This document shows positions 12,436 through 22,859 of a stretch of DNA of 64,000 bases, one piece after another. The notes beneath the pieces are model-generated. The model searched no databases. It saw only the letters and a list, made by a program, of their open reading frames with translations, and was not told the origin of the DNA. How positions within the stretch are numbered: the first letter of the stretch is position 1; every line of letters begins with the position of its first letter. Position numbers and translations under genes: made by a program. Source of the stretch: Luscinia megarhynchos (taxonomy: Eukaryota; Chordata; Aves; Passeriformes; Turdidae); contig CM067584.1 of NCBI GenBank assembly GCA_034336665.1, positions 2,852,001 through 2,916,000 on the forward strand. Direction: 5' to 3'.

Positions 12436-13860
12436 TTTTTTAATATTATCCTCAACTCTGGGAGCTGGAGCATTGGATTTTCTCCAGGTTGGAGATTTTC
12501 ATCACGGAGCAAGCACTGATAAAAAAGTCAAAGTAGGTTTTTAATTGAGGGAAATCTTAAATATAAAGGAGATTGTGGGGGTTTACACTCTCTGCTTGGT
12601 TTGGCTTGTTCAGTGTTGATGTTTTGCAGGAATTAGGGAATACCTAGGGGGAAAAGGAGCTCTGGAACTGGCTAAAAATGGAATCAAGGCCAAGGTCCAT
12701 GTGCTCAGACCTTGGGATGCCAAGGGAAAAGTGTGAATGCCACCAGGGTCAAGGCATGGAGGGGGATCCCTAAAAAGCAAGTTGTGTCATAATCCAGCAA
12801 CTTGGCTGGACTGAGCTCAAGGAGGAGTGGGTGAGGCAGTCCTTAAAGCAGGAATTACTTGGGAATGTTGTATTTGGGGGGGATTTCCAGGAAAAAACCC
12901 CCAAAATTTGTCTAAGTAATTCCAATATTCTTATTATTGTTGCATATAAACAGGGAAGATGTTTGGTTATCCATAAATGGGATGTGCTGGGGAAAAAAAG
13001 GAGACAAGCTTTGGGGGTGGTTTTGCTGGATCTTGTGGTGTTTCATCCCAAAAATGAATCCAGAGGCAAATATCTTGGGATGACCCAAGCAGAGTGTTCC
13101 TGGGATGAGCCAGAGGTGCCTCATTTTGGGCTCAAGTCTCTGCATCCTGGGATGCTCTGCTGGCTAATGAGCCTGCTAATTAACAGAAATGCTGGTGGCA
13201 AGGCACAAAACCCAGGGATAAAACATCAGGGCTCATGGGTTGGGCTGGGATTTGTTTGTCCCTTCCCTCTGGGAATAGCAGCAGCTGCTTCAGGTGGGTG
13301 CTGGGGGTGGGCAGGGCAGGAGGAAGGGGAAGGTCGTGTTCCCCAGGATCCCACTGTTTAATGTTCTTTTTCTGGCTATCAACTAGGAGAGCTTAATCCC
13401 ATTTTCCCCTCTCAAGGCCATGAAGGGCCTCATAGCAATAAATGAGCTTGGGCTAAGTGGATATCAGGCCAAAATGTTGGTTTTTGTTTCATGAGAGGTG
13501 CCAGGGTGGCTTTGGGGCTGCTCTGGCTGCACCACAAGAAGGGAAGGCTGTTCCTTAGGAAGTAGGGCAGGGTGCTGGCTTAAAATAGCTCAGAGCTCTG
13601 GGCTGTGCTGAAGGAGCTATTTAGGTAAATCCTGGGGTCTCAGTGGGGGCAGAGCTGCCTGCTAATCTAAAGATACTCCTTGCAGATCTATATTTGTCTG
13701 GGATCCTTCCCAGCTTGGCCACTTTTCCAGGTATTCCCTGGGACGTTTATGGGATGGGGATGGCTCAGATCCTAATGGAATCAGACTTCATTAAGCAGCA
13801 GCAGTCAGGGAATATTGCTAGGTTAAATTATTTATTTAGTTGTTATCCCATCGTGCAGGA
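12436..13860 (+). other. Single-copy PPP3CC intron 1 sequence
   Basis: Unremarkable intronic sequence with no recognisable exon, RNA gene or repeat. The plus-strand open frame at 12831-13361 has no homologue I recognise and lacks splice or codon evidence. Confidence 0.4.
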
Positions 13861-13910
13861 CTTGGCTCCCAGAGGTTCCTGGAGCTCCTGGGGAGTGCCA
13901 AAGGGGCAGG

Positions 13911-14035
13911 TGTGGAATCCTGGAACGGTGTGGGGGTGGAAAAGGATCTTAAAGTTTGTCCCATTCCGACTTTCACCATCCCAGGTTGCTCTAAGCCTGG
14001 CCCTGGACATTTCCAGGGGAATCTGCAAATATCCT
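13911..14035 (-). mobile_element. CR1-like fragment, minus orientation
   Basis: GGTGTGGGGGTGGAAAAGGA, CCATCCCAGGTTGCTCTAAG and CCTGGCCCTGGACATTTCCA reproduce the CR1 3' region in reverse complement. Confidence 0.65.
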
Positions 14036-14134
14036 GGGAAAAGCTCTCAGGGCAGCAGCACCTCTCAGGTGGAGGATGCAGGGTAAAGAAAAAGGAATCT
14101 CAGTGCAGATTTAAAGGATTTTCCTGGCAGCATG

Positions 14135-14252
14135 TCCAGGCTGTTGTGATTTTCCAGCCTCTGAAGCAAAGCCTTGCTGCTGAGGGCATCAGGGCAGGGG
14201 TGGAACATCCTGATGTCCCTTCCAGCCCAAACCATTCTGGGATTGTGTGATC
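14135..14252 (+). mobile_element. CR1-like 3' end, plus orientation
   Basis: Ends in GATGTCCCTTCCAGCCCAAA and then CCATTCTGGGATTGTGTGAT, the terminal motif of CR1 in plus orientation. It lies 100 bp from the minus-strand piece at 13911, forming a small inverted pair. Confidence 0.65.
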
Positions 14253-15344
14253 TCCCTGTTCCCACTGAGGGGCAGAGCTGGGTGTGAGCATGTGGAGCAT
14301 CCTCTGACTGGGAACCTGGTTCTCTGAGGAGCTCAGGGGGGAGTTATTTCTCCAAAATTCCCCCGCCAGCCCTCCATCTGAGTTTTCCTTTTGCCATGGT
14401 AGGCCTGTAAAATAAAAGTTTCAAGCATTTTCCCTGCTCTGAGGTGGATCTGGGGAGAATTTCTCACGATGAATTTCCCAAGTGGTTCAGGGTGAATTTC
14501 AGAACAGGAAAAAGTGGTGTCAACCTAGATTGCTCCAGAAGATATTCCCTTTTTTATCAGCTGCTGAGCCTAGCAAAACCTGCTGAAATGGCTTCTCAAA
14601 CAGAATATTATCCCAAAGGTGATGTCTTGGGAAAAATACCACCAGGGTTTCCTGGAGGAAGAGTGACCAGGGCACAGAGGCTGGAATTGCTGCTCCATCC
14701 CTGGCAGGTCTGGGAAACTGCTGGGACTGATTTATCCCAATTTTTTTTGTTTGCAAAAGAATTGCTCTGGCTGATATCCAGAGTGGCCACTGGGAAGATT
14801 TGAATTTCTTTGCAGCTCCCTTTGGACCATCAGTATTGATATTCCCATATGGGTGTATCCATATATATATGTGGGTATAGATATTCCTAAAAGTGGGAAT
14901 GAGAACCTTGCAAGGAATGTTTTATACAGAGTTTATCCCAGTCAGGGTGAGGGTTTGGGACCAGAGATGGGAAGAGAAACCAACCAAAATTCATCATTTT
15001 ATACCCACATTCCCTACTTACCCATGCTTCCAACACTGGCTGCAGAACGTTTCTGGGGGTTGTTCAGCCCAGGATTCCCCCGTGGATCAGCCCGTGCCCC
15101 AGAGGGGATGCTGGAAGGACACGGAGCTGTGTGTGCTGCGTTTTCAGGGCAGGCTCGGGTTCCCGTTCCCGGGGTTTGCCTTGTGCTCAGCCCCTGCCGT
15201 GCCTCCAGTACGGATCCGTGAGTGGCCGCGCTGGAACCGTGGCAAACAGGTGGAGAATTTCCCGGTGCTGACATCTAGGAATCCCCTCCCGCCTCCTCCG
15301 GGAGCTCGCTGCTTTTTTAAAGTAGCAGCAGCTGGTTGCTCCAA
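14253..15344 (+). other. Single-copy PPP3CC intron 1 sequence
   Basis: No gene seen. A short TATATATATG run occurs near 14865. The sequence turns GC-rich after 15050 (CGTGGATCAGCCCGTGCCCC and following), then passes abruptly into the pyrimidine tract. Confidence 0.4.
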
Positions 15345-16290
15345 ACTTCCTCCTTTCTCTCCTCCTTTTCTCTCCCCCTTTTTTCTCCTCCCTTTTCTCT
15401 CCCCTCCTTTTTCTGTCCCCTCCTTTTTCTGTCCCCTCCTTTTTCTGTCCCCTCCTTTTTCTCTCTCCTCCTTTTTCTCTCCTTTCCTTTTTCTCTCCTT
15501 TCCTTTTTCTCTCCTTTCCTTTTTCTCTCCTTTCCTTTTTCTCTTCTTTCCTTTTTCTCTCCCTTCCTTTTTCTCTCCCCTCCTTTTTCTCTCCCTTCCT
15601 TTTTCTCTCCCTTCCTTTTTCTCTCCCTTCCTTTTTCTCTCCCTTCCTTTTTCTCTCCCCTCCTTTTTCTCTCCCTTCCTTTTTCTCTCCCTTCCTTTTT
15701 CTCTCCCTTCCTTTTTCTCTCCCTTCCTTTTTCTCTCCCCTCCTTTTCTCTCCTTTCCTTTTTCTCTCCCTTCCTTTTTCTCTCCTTTCCTTTTTCTCTC
15801 CCCTCCTTTTTCTCTCCTTTCCTTTTTCTCTCCCTTCCTTTTTCTCTCCCTTCCTTTTTCTCTCCCCTTTTTTCTCTCCCCCTTTTTCTCCCCCTATTTC
15901 TCTCCCTTCCTTTTTCTCCCTTCCTTTTTCTCCCTTCCTTTTTCTCTCTTCCTTTTTCTCTCCTCCTTTTTCTCTCCTCCTTTTTCTCTCCTCCTTTTTC
16001 TCTCCTCCTTTTTCTCTCTTCCTTTTTCTCTCTTCCTTTTTCTCTCTTCCTTTTTCTCTCTTCCTTTTTATCTCCTCCTTTTTCTCTCCTCCTTTTTCTC
16101 TCCTCCTTTTTCTCTCCTCCTTTTTCTCTCCTCCTTTTTCTCTCCTTTCCTTTTTCTCTCCTCCTTTTTCTCTCCCTTCCTTTTTCTCTCCTCCTTTTTC
16201 TTTCCTCCTCTTTTCCCTCTTCCTTTTCCCTCTTCCTTTCCCTGCTCGTTTTCCCTTCTTTATTCCCTCTCCTTTCCCTGCTCAGCAACT
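15345..16290 (+). repeat. Roughly 950-bp polypyrimidine array (CTTTTTCTCTCC)n
   Basis: Almost uninterrupted C/T on the plus strand, with about 75 units of 10-14 bp of type TCCTTTTTCTCTCC and variants CCCTTCC, CCTCC and TTTCC. There are no purines over long stretches, so the minus strand is a pure purine tract. Mirror-like pyrimidine tracts can form intramolecular triplex DNA. The 370-residue Lys/Arg/Glu open frame on the minus strand and the Phe/Leu/Ser frames on the plus strand are artefacts of the tract. Confidence 0.97.
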
Positions 16291-17280
16291 CCCTGAAATC
16301 CCACATTGAAAGGGAGACTCCAGGTTTATTGAGTGATGATTTTCTGGGAATACATTGATTTTTAACCTCTGGAAAGTTTGTAGAGCTGGAGGATCTCCCA
16401 GAGAGACTTTTTCCAGGCTGGAATTGCATTTTGGGCTCTCCTTGCAGAGGACTCAGCTCTGGCTGATTAGCTCAATGACAATCCCAGGAAAATCCTCATC
16501 AGTGCCACTCATGAGGAGCCAAATCTGAGCTGCAAACTCGCTGGACTGTTGGGGAGGGAATAGAAAAATTTTATGAGTGCTTAGCAAGTAGTTCTGAAAT
16601 AAAGATGTTGGCACACTTTAACAGAAACACTAAAAACAGTTATATTAAGATTTAAGGCCCCTTCCTTTGTTTAGATAATACTAAATGCCACAAATACTAA
16701 AAAACCAACAGACATTTTGTTCTAAGCTTGGCAGGAAAGGTCTAAAAAAATAAGGATTACAGATAAAAAATCCATAAAACATGGTAATTTAGTAATTCCT
16801 ATAGGTTGCATGCAAATATTAGGAAATTAGTATATTGTATTAAATTGGTTATTGGAAATTAGAATATTTATTCTAGAAGAATACTTATTGTATTGTAAAT
16901 GAAAAATTGCTCTCTTACTTCTAACTTCTCTTTAAACTTTTACACCCACACCCTCATAACAAAATACAAACCTAAAAACCAGGAAACTGCTGTGGTTTAA
17001 TTCCTGTTTTAATTCAGCACTCCAGAGTTTAATCCTGGCAGCAGAGTTCCAGCTCCACCTCCTGGGGTCATCCCTGGAATCAGCTGGGCTGGGGAATCCT
17101 CACTTGGTTTGGCCAAAACCCCAAAGATTTCAGGCAGCTGCAAGATTTCAATTTCTTTTTTCCCAAAAATTCTTTTCTCCCAAAAAATTCTTCTTTTCCC
17201 AAAAATTCTGGGCCTGCCCCATCCCTCAAAGCAGCCAAATCCAGCTTGGAGCAACCTGATGGGAAGAGATCATCTTGAAA
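16291..17280 (+). other. PPP3CC intron 1, unique then A/T-rich
   Basis: Ordinary sequence to about 16560, then a distinctly A/T-rich block to about 17000 (for example ATTAGTATATTGTATTAAAT). No gene recognised. Similar A/T-rich blocks recur at 19840-20320 and 21870-22150. Confidence 0.4.
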
Positions 17281-17299
17281 ATCCCTTCCCACCCAAAAA

Positions 17300-17705
17300 A
17301 TTCTGGAATTCTGTGATTTTTGGGGGTGGGGGGGGAATTCCTGGAATTCTGTGCTATATTTTTGGAAAATCCTGGAATTCTGTGATATTTCCTTGGAAAT
17401 TCTGTGCTATTCTTGGGAATTCCTGGAATTCTGTGATATTTCCTTGGGAATTCTGTGCTATTTTTTTGGGGAATTCCTGGAATTCTGTGATTTTTTTGGG
17501 GGGAATTCCTGGAATTCTGTGCTATTTCCTTGGGAATTCTGTGCTATTTTTTGGGAATTCCTGGGATTCTGTGATATTTTTTTGGGAATTCCTGGAATTC
17601 TGTGATTTTTGGGGGAATTCCTGGAATTCTGTGCTATTTCCTTGGGAATTCTGTGCTATTTTTTTGGAAATTCCTGGGATCCTGTGCTATTTTTGGGTGT
17701 TCATT
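17300..17705 (+). repeat. GGGAATTCCTGGAATTCTGTG array
   Basis: About 15 units of 24-33 bp containing GGAATTCC palindromes and TTCTGTGATATTT or TTCTGTGCTATTTC. Well conserved among copies. Confidence 0.9.
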
Positions 17706-18000
17706 GTGGGAAGTTGATTTTGCAGGGCCAGGTTTTGCTCTGTTGCTCCATCCCAGCTCTGCCTTGGGCTGACTCTGCCCATCCCCTTCCAAGAAATTCA
17801 TTCAGCTCACACAGTGAAATATTTTTAGGGTTATTGTCCCACAAAAAGGAATCTGTGGCTCCAGGTGAGGATCAGAGTCTGGATAAAACTGGGACATTTT
17901 CAGCTCCATCCCATCAAAAAAGCTGTTCTAGAGAAATTCAGATAACCCCAAATCTCATGGACTTCCTGCAGCTCAGAAACAGAACTCTGCTTTTTTTTTA

Positions 18001-18700
18001 ATTTATCCCTGTATTTGTGGGTCTCTAGACTTTCTGAAATGTGGAGGTTCAAAAAAAAGGCAGATTGGAACATGCAAAAATTTGGGGGAAAACAGATGGA
18101 AATAGCAAAAGAATAATAATAACAATATTACTAAAATTATTATTATTATCATTATTATTATTATCATTATTATTATTATTAGTATTAGTTCTGGCTCTCA
18201 CTGCTTTTATACAAGAAGGTTTCTGCTTTATTTGGTGATTTTTTTTATATTAATGTTGTTTATTTGAACAAGGGAGACATTACTGATTTCCTCAGGTGGG
18301 AGGTGATGAAGCTCCACTTTTTTTAAATTTTTTTTTATTTTATTTTTTATTTTTAATTTATCCCTATATCTGTGAGTCTCTAGACTTTCTGAAATCTGGA
18401 GGTTCAAAAAAAAGGTAGATTGGGACATGCAAAAATTTGGGGGAAAACAGATGGAAATGGCAAAAGAATAATAATAACATCATTATTATTATTTTTTTTA
18501 TTATTTTTATTTATTTATTTCTGGCTCTCACTGCATTTATACAAGAAGGTTTTTGCTTTATTTGACTTTTCTTTGATATTAATGTTGTTTATTTTAACAA
18601 GGGAGACATTACTGATTTCCTCAGGTGAGAGGTGATGAAGCTCCACTTTTTTTTATTTATTTATTTATTTTATTTTTTTCTTTTTTTTTTAATTTTTTTT
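18001..18700 (+). repeat. Tandem duplication of a roughly 355-bp unit
   Basis: The block beginning ATTTATCCCTGTATTTGTGG at 18001 recurs at about 18356 as ATTTATCCCTATATCTGTGA. Both copies contain TCTCTAGACTTTCTGAAAT, GGGGGAAAACAGATGGAAAT, (AAT)n, TCTGGCTCTCACTGC, and GGGAGACATTACTGATTTCC. The copies differ mainly in the length of the ATT and T runs. Confidence 0.9.
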
Positions 18701-18924
18701 TCCTGCAGCTGGAAGGAGCAGTTCTGTGCCATGGCAGGGTCAGGCTGCCCGTGCCAAGCCTGGAAAATGACACAGATTATTTATCAGGGTTTGATCCAAA
18801 AGCTGAAAATCCACCTTTTTCCCAGCAAAAAAAAATGTCTTTTTGTGCTGAATTTCTGCACATTCTTCCCTCTGAGCCCCAAACTCAGCTTTGCATAGAT
18901 AAATGTAGTTAGGTGTGAATGGCA

Positions 18925-19840
18925 ATAAAATATTGGATAAAAATAATATTCACAAATATTCAAAAATATTCAAAAATATGCAAATATTCAAAAATATTCA
19001 AAAATAGTCACGATTATTCATAATTATTCACAATTAATTATTCATCAGTATTCACAATATTCACAAATATTCACAGATATTCACAGATGTTCACAGATAT
19101 TCACAATTATTCACAATTAATTATTCACAAATATACATAAATATTCACAAATATTCACAATATTCACAGTATTCACAAATATTCACAATATTCACAAATA
19201 TTCACACTTCACAATATTCACAAATATTCACAAATATTCACACTTCAATATTCACAAATATTCAAAAATATTCACAATATTCACAAATATTCACAGTATT
19301 CCCAAATATTCTCAATATTCACAATTATTCACAATTAATTATTCACAATATTCACAATATTCACAAATATTCAAAATATTCACAAATATTCACAATTATT
19401 CACAATTAATTATTCACAAATATTCATAAATATTCACAATATTCACAGTATTCACAAATATTCACAATATTCACAGATATTCACAATTATTCACAATTAA
19501 TTATTCACAAATATTCATAAATATTCACAATATTCACAATATTCACAGTATTCACAAATATTCACAATATTCACAATTAATTATTCACCAATGTTCACAA
19601 TATTCACAATATTCACCATTAATTATTCACAATTAATTATTCACAATTATTCACAATTAATTATTCACAATATTCACAAATATTCACAATATTCATAAAT
19701 ACAGTATTCACAAATATTCACAAATATGCACAAATATTCACAATATTCACAAATATTCACAATATTCACAAATATTCACAATTAATTATTCACAATATTC
19801 ACAGATATTCACAATATTCTCAATATTCACAAATATTAAG
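18925..19840 (+). repeat. TATTCACAA array, roughly 915 bp
   Basis: About 90 units of 9-10 bp of the form TATTCACAA, with regular insertions of TTAATTATTCACAATTA. Extremely A/T-rich and almost free of G. It is flanked on the right by A/T-rich single-copy sequence to about 20320. Confidence 0.97.
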
Positions 19841-20900
19841 ATAAATGCTCTATGTGTAGTGGTAAAATAGTTTTTAAGATCTATTTTTCTTTAAAAATAA
19901 CATAAACTAATAAAGTATCTTTGTAATAAATAAATAACACCCAGTAAAAACACCTACTGCTAATGTACCAATTACCAGCACCAACCACTCTAAAAATTGA
20001 TTTAATTAATATTTTAGCTTATTTATTTTTAACAAAAAATTCAAAACCACAACCCAAATTAAAACTAATAAAAAATAAATTAAAAACACCCATACTCTAA
20101 AAAAAACCAACTCAAAAAATAAATATATAGACCAGTTGCTAAAATATAAAAAAGTTTAAAAAGGTATAAAAGATCTATAAATATGCAAGAAGCTCATAAA
20201 TTTCAAAAGTAGCTCCAAAATTTAATTAAATGCCATTATAACTTTTTACTGTATTGTCTTTTATTAAACCTTTTAAATCTAAAAAATAAATAAAAAATAA
20301 ACCTCATTTTTCACAGAGAATGGATTTTTTTTTTCATTCACTCCCAGATGTGCACGGGCAGCTGCAGGAAAAACTCTGTGGAGTTTCTTTGTGAGGATTT
20401 TGAATTTTTTGGATTTTTTTTTTTTTATTATTATTATTTTTAATTTTTTTTGGGGGATTATTTTGGGGGATCCCTTTTCCCTGCAGAGCCCCAGAGCAGC
20501 TTTGGAGCAGCTGCTGCTCCTTTTTCAGTCATGAAAAACCATTTGTGGATTTCTGTTTTCTCTGCCTGGGGCAACCCTGATAAAACTGAATTTTTAGTGC
20601 ATTTTAAAAACAGAAATAGTGAGGAATGGGATTTTTTTTTTTCTGTGGTGGTAGAAAAACAACTTTTCCCCAAATTCTCCCATCCTGAGCTCTCCATGTC
20701 CTCTCAGAGTGTTGCAAATCCCCCCTTGCAAATCTCACAGTGCTTAAAAATCCTTTTCCAGCCTCTCAGAGTCCCAAAAAATCCCTTTTTCCAATGGACC
20801 CACATTTCCACCTGCTCATTTTGCTTTTCCTCATCCCATCCAATCCTTTTGGTGCCAGCCCCACATCTTCCCTCCCTGCCAGAGGGGAAAATCCTGCACA
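19841..20900 (+). other. PPP3CC intron 1, A/T-rich then unique
   Basis: Positions 19841-20320 are A/T-rich with little G (for example ACCAATTACCAGCACCAACC). Positions 20320-20900 are ordinary. I see no exon or RNA gene. Confidence 0.4.
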
Positions 20901-20934
20901 GTGATTGTTTCATCCATTTCCTGAGGGTTTTTTT

Positions 20935-21240
20935 GTAATTTTTTTTTTGTTTTTTTTTTAGTTTTTTTGGGGGGTTTTTTTGTTTGTTTGATTGATTGGT
21001 TTTTTGGTTTGTTTTTTTGCATTTTTGGTTTTTTTATTTTTTGGGTTTTGTTGGGGGTTTTTGTTTGGTTTTTGTTTTGGTTGTTTTGTTTTGTTTTTTG
21101 GGGGTTTTTTTTTGTTTTGGTTTTGGGTTTGTTGTTTTTGTTGTTGTTTGGTTTGGTTTTTGTTTGTTTTTGTTTGTTTTTTGTTTTGTTTTTTTTTGTT
21201 TTTGTTTGTTTGTTTGGGGGTTTTTTGTTTTTTTTTTCCT
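20935..21240 (+). repeat. T/G low-complexity tract
   Basis: A TTTTTGTTTGGTTTTT-type tract with only T and G over long runs. The Lys/Gln frames on the minus strand and the Phe frames on the plus strand come from it. Confidence 0.95.
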
Positions 21241-21599
21241 TTTGGAGCAGAGCAGTACAAACCCTGCTGGTGCTGCTTTAACCCTCTGGAATTGGCCTCT
21301 TAGCAGGGAAGGCTCTGGGACACAGGAGCACAATTCCAAAATCACCCATCAAAGTGGGGCCACATCCTTGCAGGCAGCAGCTCCCCTTTCATCAGAGCCA
21401 CTCCTGCAGCCCCTGGGATTGGAAAATTGATGTTCAGCTCTAAAAAATCTCCTGTGCCACCTCTGTGTGGTGTTCAGGGTAAATTGCTGCTGGATTTGCA
21501 TTTAAAAGGGAGCAGTGGCACTGCTGTTCTCGCTGTGTTGTTTGGAAAATTCAATCTATTTTGGTGTATTATGGGCTGCTCAGGTTGGGGAGCTCCAGA

Positions 21600-21858
21600 A
21601 TCACCCAGCTGTGCCAAATCCCCACCCTGTCCCCAGCCCAGAGCACTGAGTGCCACATCCAGGGACACCCCAGGGATGGGGACTCCAAAAACCTCCCTGG
21701 GACATCCCCTCCTATATTTAACAACCATTTCCAGGAAGAAATTCCAGCTGATGCCCAACCTGAGGTCATTCCCTCTCCCTGGGAGAAATCCCCCCAGCTG
21801 TCCCCTCCTGTCAGGGACTTGTGCAGAGCCACAAAGTCCCTCCTTGCTGAAATCAGTG
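21600..21858 (-). mobile_element. CR1-like fragment, minus orientation (left half)
   Basis: CAGCCCAGAGCACTGAGTGC, CAGGGATGGGGACTCCAAAA, ACCTCCCTGGGACATCCC, CTCCTGTCAGGGACTTGTGC and GAGCCACAAAGTCCCTCC follow reversed CR1 in order. The match stops abruptly near 21858 and resumes at about 22155. Confidence 0.75.
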
Positions 21859-22154
21859 AGTTGGAGGTCCCTGTGAATTCTTCAGAGAGAAATCAAAGTG
21901 CAAAAATTCATTTAAAACCTTTAGATAAATTAAAGTGTATTAAGCCACTCATATAGTTGATGTGTAAGTTTAAATTTTAAGATAAATAAATCTTAGTGTG
22001 AGCTCTAGTGCTTTTAGTAAGTGAAAAGTTTTAAATGCCAAAGTGTGAGTTGTACTGAAAGTTAAAAAAGTTTTTACTTCTAGAAAAGCCTTCCCAGGTG
22101 TTTTCAGTGAAGGCTTTAAACATAACAGAGCTGCAGAAGTTTTAACCTCACATT
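21859..22154. other. A/T-rich insertion splitting a CR1 copy
   Basis: About 295 bp of A/T-rich sequence unrelated to CR1 separates the two collinear halves of one CR1 fragment. I do not recognise it. It could be a short retroelement or gene-conversion product. Confidence 0.5.
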
Positions 22155-22262
22155 TGGAGCCTCATTTTCTGCAGGCTGAGCCCTTCCCAGCCCCTCAGTG
22201 ACCCCCAAAACTGGGCACAGCCCCGGGTGTGGCCTCAGCAGAGCAGGGATGGATGAGCACAG
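22155..22262 (-). mobile_element. CR1-like fragment, minus orientation (right half)
   Basis: GCAGGCTGAGCCCTTCCCAG, CCCCAAAACTGGGCACAGCC and GTGTGGCCTCAGCAGAGCAG continue the reversed CR1 that breaks off at 21858. Confidence 0.7.
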
Positions 22263-22319
22263 GCATTTATTTGTTATTTATTTATTTGATTTGCATCCCA
22301 GCTGGTTCCCACTCTAAAT

Positions 22320-22735
22320 CTACACCAGGATGTATTGGGGTGAAGAGGAGCAAATTTTTTTGGGGGGGTGAAGCTTTTTGAGTTCTTGGAAGAGAGGAAC
22401 AAATTCTGCTTTTTGGTGGTGAAGTTTTTGAGGTATTGGGGTGAAGAGGAGCAAATTCTGCTTTTTGGGGGTGAAACTTTTTCAGGTATTGGGGTGAAGA
22501 GGAGCAAATTCTGCATTTTGGGGGTGAAGCTTTTTGAGGTATTGAGGAAGAGGAGCAAATTCTGCTTTTTGGGGGTGAAACTTTTTCAGGTATTGGGGTG
22601 AGGAGGAGCAAATTCTGCATTTTGGGGGTGAAGCTTTTTGAGGTAGTGGGGAACAACAGAAAATTCTTTCTGGAGTAAAGCTTTTTAAGTTCTTGGGGTT
22701 AAGAGGAGCAAATTCTGCATTTTGGGGCTGTGTGG
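22320..22735 (+). repeat. Roughly 60-bp array GAAGAGGAGCAAATTCTGC
   Basis: About seven units of 55-63 bp: GTGAAGAGGAGCAAATTCTG, CTTTTTGGGGGTGAAACTTT, TTCAGGTATTGGG. Copies are similar but not identical. Confidence 0.9.
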
Positions 22736-22859
22736 TTTCCTGATAAGTAAAAGTTTTACATGGTGATCCTCCTACCTGGTTCTCTGGCTTTTCCTGGTTT
22801 TGCTGATATTCCCATGGAATCTGTTGTGGCTTCAAACCCCTTGGGGGCTGGGAGGCAGC

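Noticed and set aside
15317..16429. 370-residue Lys/Arg/Glu-rich open frame on the minus strand and Phe/Leu/Ser-rich frames on the plus strand
   Set aside because: They are translations of the polypyrimidine array; no start context, splice sites or recognisable domain.
18830..20320. A/T-rich block considered as a nuclear mitochondrial insertion
   Set aside because: I could not match any mitochondrial gene order or tRNA; most of it is the TATTCACAA array.
20967..21430. Hydrophobic Phe/Val/Gly frames that look like membrane proteins
   Set aside because: They come from the T/G low-complexity tract.
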